In this document: positions 61,040 to 64,000 of the stretch, in pieces | Layout of the letters: the number at the start of each line of letters is the position of its first letter | Numbering within the stretch: position 1 is the stretch's first letter | Assembly: GCF_000018205.1 (NCBI RefSeq) | Contig: NC_009881.1 | Span: 1,116,001-1,180,000 of the forward strand | Source of the DNA: Rickettsia akari str. Hartford | Lineage (GTDB): Bacteria > Pseudomonadota > Alphaproteobacteria > Rickettsiales > Rickettsiaceae | Direction of reading: 5' to 3' | DNA: 64,000 bases | Notes under the pieces: generated by a model | What the model was told of the DNA's origin: nothing | The model's database searches: none | The model's input: the letters and a program-made list of their open reading frames with translations, nothing else | Position numbers and translations under genes: made by a program

Positions 61040-61730
61040 ATGGAATATTGTAAATGGTGCGGTAATAAGAGTTGAGTAAAGAATGGTCGGACGTCAAAAA
61101 TGGTACAAAGATACAAGTGTAAAAGCTGCAAAGGGACATATCGTATAGGCGATAAACGTATAAAATATGGATTAGAAAAAAGAATAAAAGTAATAAAGAT
61201 GTATCGTGGAGGCATTGGGATAAGATCAATAGAAAGATTAGAAAAAGTGTCGAGCACATTGATAATATATTGAATTCGTCATTTTACAGAATTAATACGC
61301 AAAGAACTAAGAAATGTAAATATACCGGAGAAATTAGAGGATATTGAAATATTAGAAATAGACGAATTATTTACGTATTATAAAAAAGAAAAATCGAGCC
61401 TATGTCTGGCGTGCTGTTGACAGAAAGCGGAATAAAATTATTGATATCGAAGTAAGTGAAACTAGAGATTTTTATTGTTATTTAGGTATTGTTACTCGTA
61501 TATAGAAATTGTATAACATTAATATATTGTGCACTGATGCGTATGATGTGTACGGCAAATATAAGTTGGCTTTACAACACGTTGTAACTAAAGTGGAAAC
61601 CGCTTTGGTAGAGTCCAAAAATTCTTTAATCAGACACTATCTTGCTCGCTTTAATAGGAAAACTAAACGATATAATAAAGCTCTTGATATGATTGAGAAC
61701 TCATTACTACTTCTTTTTAATAAAAATTAA
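61040..61730 (+). pseudogene. IS1-family-like transposase remnant
   Basis: ATG 61040 starts MEYCKWCGNKS-stop-VKNGRTSKMVQRYKCKSC, the zinc-finger of IS1-type transposases. A helix-turn-helix follows (YGLEKRIKVIKMYRGGIGI, RSIERLEKVS). After stops and frameshifts come ILEIDELFTYYKKEKS and a final frame with NILCTDAYDVYGKYKLALQH, SKVETALVES-like (TKVETALVESKNSLIRHYLA), RFNRKTKRYNKALDMIENS. This is the DDE catalytic end. More than four lesions; I found no clear terminal inverted repeats or target duplications. Confidence 0.8.
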
Positions 61731-61838
61731 TTACTATCATTCTTTACTGAGCAATGCCAAAATGAGAACTTGACATAAATTGTATTACAATTATAATTAC
61801 ACTATGTGTGTGCTTATAATTAGTAATACTTAAGAGTT

Positions 61839-62068
61839 ATATCTGCACTTACTGTAAGATTACACGATGATTTAGCCAAGGAAGTAGCTAAAATGGCTAA
61901 AAACTTCATATTTCACGTAGTCAGAGAGGATCTATTGAGACTATGAATAAAAGCCTATATGAGCAGGAAAGGAAAGAAAAATTATTTGCAATTAGTATGC
62001 GTACAAGAAAAGAAAGCATGAAAATAAATTCCGAATTTTCGAATATGGAGCATGATCCTGAATGTTAA
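61839..62068 (+). pseudogene. Ribbon-helix-helix antitoxin remnant (MazE-like partner)
   Basis: The first frame reads SALTVRLHDDLAKEVAKMAK and breaks near 61905. The second frame continues IREALRKYMN-like with MNKSLYEQERKEKLFAISM and RTRKESMKINSEFSNMEHDP to a stop at 62066-62068. Joined, it is a typical RHH antitoxin of about 80 aa. The presumed start codon is ATA, not ATG. It is directly upstream of a MazF-type toxin remnant. Confidence 0.65.
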
Positions 62069-62429
62069 CCTCGGAGAAATTTGGCTTGCCGATTTAAATC
62101 CTAGAGTCTATAGTGAGCTTGGTAAAATAAAACCTGTATTGATTATCCAAAATTAAGTACTATTGGACCCAGATCATCCGTCTACTTTAATCATCCCTCT
62201 AACAACTAATTTAATAGATGAGGCTTTACCTTTACGAATTCGTATTAAAGCTCATAATAAATTAGAAAGCGATTCAGATCTTTTAATAGACCAAATACGT
62301 AGTATAGATAATAAACGCTTAATTTTGTGGCATATTATAGCTACTGTTAGCCCCATGATTATGAAAACAATATATAAAGCAATATTAGAAATTATAGGAG
62401 TTGGACCTGTTCCGTGCAATATTCTATAA
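62064..62429 (+). pseudogene. MazF/PemK-type endoribonuclease toxin with one in-frame stop
   Basis: NLGEIWLADLNPRVYSELGK, IKPVLIIQN-stop-VLLD, then HPSTLIIPLTTNLIDEALPL to DLLIDQIRSIDNKRLI and ATVSPMIMKTIYKAILEIIG cover a full MazF. Only the TAA at 62154-62156 (probably from CAA) interrupts it, and there is no proper start codon. The conserved GEIW and S/T-rich RNA-binding residues remain. Its last 16 bases overlap the GTG start of prmC-trmB. Confidence 0.85.
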
Positions 62430-63982
62430 AACAAGCCTTGAGTACAGCATCAGATAAATTAAATAAAATAGGTATCAGTCCGCCGCAATTAGAAGCACGA
62501 ATTTTACTTCAGCATGTCATACATAAACCTATTGAGTATTTGCTTATTAATCTTGATGAACAGTTAAGTGAAGCTGAGATAAAAGCTTTTGAAAAATTGT
62601 TAGAGAGAAGACTAAAGCATGAACCTATAACATATATTACAGGCGTTAAAGAATTCTACTCACGTGAATTTATTGTCAATAAACATGTGTTAATTCCTAG
62701 AAGTGATACTGAAATTTTGGTGGATGTTGTATTGCAGCGTTATTCCCATAGCACTCAAGGTCATTCTACCGAAAGCGGGAAACCAGAAACAAAGAAGCTG
62801 GATTCTGTGGTCAACCCACGGAACGACAGCATACTAGAACTCGGTACAGGTAGCGGCTGCGTTGCTATCAGTCTATTATGTGAGTTACCGAATGCTAATA
62901 TAATTGCAACCGATATAAGCATTGAAGCAATAGAAGTTGCTAAAAGTAATGCCATAAAACATCATGTAACGGATCGCATTCAGATTATTCACAGTGATTG
63001 GTTTGAAAATTTAGGAAAGCAAAAATTTGATGTTATAGTTAGCAACCCACCATATATATCACACAGCGAAAAATCAGAGATGGCACTTGAGACACTGAAC
63101 CACGAACCGCATTTTGCATTATTTGCTGAAGAGGACGGCTTGCAAGCTTATCGTATAATTGCTAAAAATGCCAAACCATTCTTAAAACCAAACGGTAAGA
63201 TTATATTAGAGATAGGGTTTAACCAAGCAGAAAAAGTTAGCAAAATCTTTTTGAATTACGGCTATAATATCGACAATATTTATAAAGATTTGCAGTCACA
63301 TAATAGAGTAATAGAAATATCGTCTATTACTCTCAATCGGTCATACGCAAGGCGAGTCGGCAAAAGCTTATCAGGAGTACAACAGAATTTATTAGATAAC
63401 GAACTACTAAAATATTTATTTTCCAAAGCAAAACTTGAAAGCGAAAAGCGTAAAGTATTTCTTGAGATAGGTTTTGGTATGGGTGAGCATTTCATTAACC
63501 AAGCAAAAATGAATCCTGATACACTTTTTATTGGTGTAGAGGTATATTTAAACGGAGTTGCAAATGTTTTAAAACTTGCTGCTGAGCAGAATATCAAGAA
63601 TTTTTTATTATTTCCGAATAATTTGGACTTAATATTAAACGATTTACCAAATAATAGTTTAGATGGAATTTATATTTTATTTCCTGATCCATGGATAAAA
63701 AATAAGCAAAAAAAGAAACGTATTTTCAATAAAGAGCGTCTTAAGGTTTTACAAGATAAGCTAAAAGATAACGGTAATTTAGTATTTGCTTCTGATATCG
63801 AAAATTATTTTTATGAAGCAATTGAACTAATAAAACAGCACGGTAATTTTGAAATTATGAATAACGATGATTATCTAACCTCACATGATAATTATGTAAT
63901 GACCAAATATCATCAAAAAGCTATTAAGGAGAATAGAACGCCGAAATTTATGATTTTGCGGCACGTTTTAGGCGATCATTAA
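62414..63982 (+). CDS. prmC-trmB: Bifunctional methyltransferase: PrmC (release-factor Gln) fused to TrmB (tRNA m7G46)
   Basis: A 522-aa fusion. Residues 1-305 are PrmC/HemK, which methylates the GGQ glutamine of RF1/RF2: YITGVKEFYSREFIVN (74-89), LIPRSDTE (93-100), SAM loop LELGTGSGC (141-149), NPPY (211-214). Residues 308-522 are TrmB: RSYARRVGKSLSGVQQNLL, LEIGFGMGEHFINQA (350-364), FPDPWIKNKQKKKR, RTPKFMILRHV. The order hemK-trmB in one protein is known for Rickettsia. The start is GTG at 62414. A palindromic-repeat peptide occupies about residues 111-139 without breaking the frame. The stop is at 63980-63982, just before the window end. Confidence 0.95.
   Translation: MQYSIKQALSTASDKLNKIGISPPQLEARILLQHVIHKPIEYLLINLDEQLSEAEIKAFEKLLERRLKHEPITYITGVKEFYSREFIVNKHVLIPRSDTEILVDVVLQRYSHSTQGHSTESGKPETKKLDSVVNPRNDSILELGTGSGCVAISLLCELPNANIIATDISIEAIEVAKSNAIKHHVTDRIQIIHSDWFENLGKQKFDVIVSNPPYISHSEKSEMALETLNHEPHFALFAEEDGLQAYRIIAKNAKPFLKPNGKIILEIGFNQAEKVSKIFLNYGYNIDNIYKDLQSHNRVIEISSITLNRSYARRVGKSLSGVQQNLLDNELLKYLFSKAKLESEKRKVFLEIGFGMGEHFINQAKMNPDTLFIGVEVYLNGVANVLKLAAEQNIKNFLLFPNNLDLILNDLPNNSLDGIYILFPDPWIKNKQKKKRIFNKERLKVLQDKLKDNGNLVFASDIENYFYEAIELIKQHGNFEIMNNDDYLTSHDNYVMTKYHQKAIKENRTPKFMILRHVLGDH
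62744..62830 (+). repeat. Palindromic repeat inserted in frame within the PrmC domain
   Basis: GGTCATTCTACCGAAAGCGG..GAAACCAG and CTGGATTCTGTGGTCAACC..CACGGAACGAC match the intergenic TCATTCCCGCG..GCGGGAATCCAG and GGATCCCATGGTCAAGCCAC..GGGATGAC types (compare 51594-51686). It encodes HSTESGKPETKKLDSVVNPR between Tyr110 and the SAM motif, an insert absent from ordinary PrmC proteins. Confidence 0.8.
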
Positions 63983-64000
63983 TTGCAGCACCAATATTTT

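Noticed and set aside
60729-61259. 176-aa minus-strand frame rich in Leu, Phe and Ser
   Set aside because: Antisense shadow of rluD and of the IS1-like remnant; no recognisable domain.

Overview
The window looks like chromosome of a Rickettsia (obligate intracellular alphaproteobacterium) of the spotted-fever or transitional type. This rests on low G+C, many intergenic palindromic repeats, the 17-kDa lipoprotein antigen gene, gltA, a tandem adr1/adr2 pair, a broken ompA (rOmpA, sca0), the fused prmC-trmB gene, and Rickettsia palindromic elements inserted in frame inside protein genes. Species cannot be decided from the sequence alone. || Layout. 1-12.7 kb: lpdA, dps, a dead RelBE-type pair, a 363-aa protein of unknown function with its own promoter, a dead class D beta-lactamase, mrcA-miaB, a dead Rpn nuclease joined to a dead MNT-HEPN toxin gene, then the overlapping set rsfS-kefB-SH3. 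12.8-24 kb: bolA, a broken RelE/Xre pair behind a perfect palindrome, tRNA-Pro, infA, maf, dksA, xerC, a polyhydroxyalkanoate set (phasin, phaC) with a phospholipase D-like gene, ubiD and a PpiD-like chaperone. 24-37.5 kb: ompA as a 4.1-kb pseudogene, ftsK, map, a broken radC, a wecA-like gene, dciA, adr1, adr2, fdxA, ccmC. 37.7-46 kb: tadA, fieF, the 17-kDa antigen, a broken ybhB, znuC, uvrA, ssb, a lipoprotein hydrolase. 45.8-49.1 kb is decayed: an MFS transporter, an ankyrin/leucine-rich-repeat protein, a possible group II intron scrap, then tRNA-Arg. 49.2-64 kb: a DUF167 gene, htpG, hemA, a repeated-module protein, tig, obg, gltA, a broken ParDE pair, a uracil-DNA glycosylase gene, rluD, an IS1-like remnant, a broken RHH antitoxin/MazF pair and prmC-trmB. 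|| Two themes stand out. First, housekeeping genes are intact while accessory genes (toxin-antitoxin modules, surface protein, transporter, beta-lactamase, insertion sequence) are dead by one or a few lesions, as expected in reductive evolution. At least five toxin-antitoxin or toxin-like loci are present as remnants. Second, palindromic repeats occupy most of the larger intergenic gaps. They form a nested inverted repeat of about 105-125 nt in nine full copies plus a chimeric one, and several shorter hairpin types. In places they enter reading frames (udg, radC, prmC) or extend them upstream (hemA, obg). || Coordinates of pseudogenes are the outer limits of recognisable homology read by eye. 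Family assignments come from motif recognition, not database searches.
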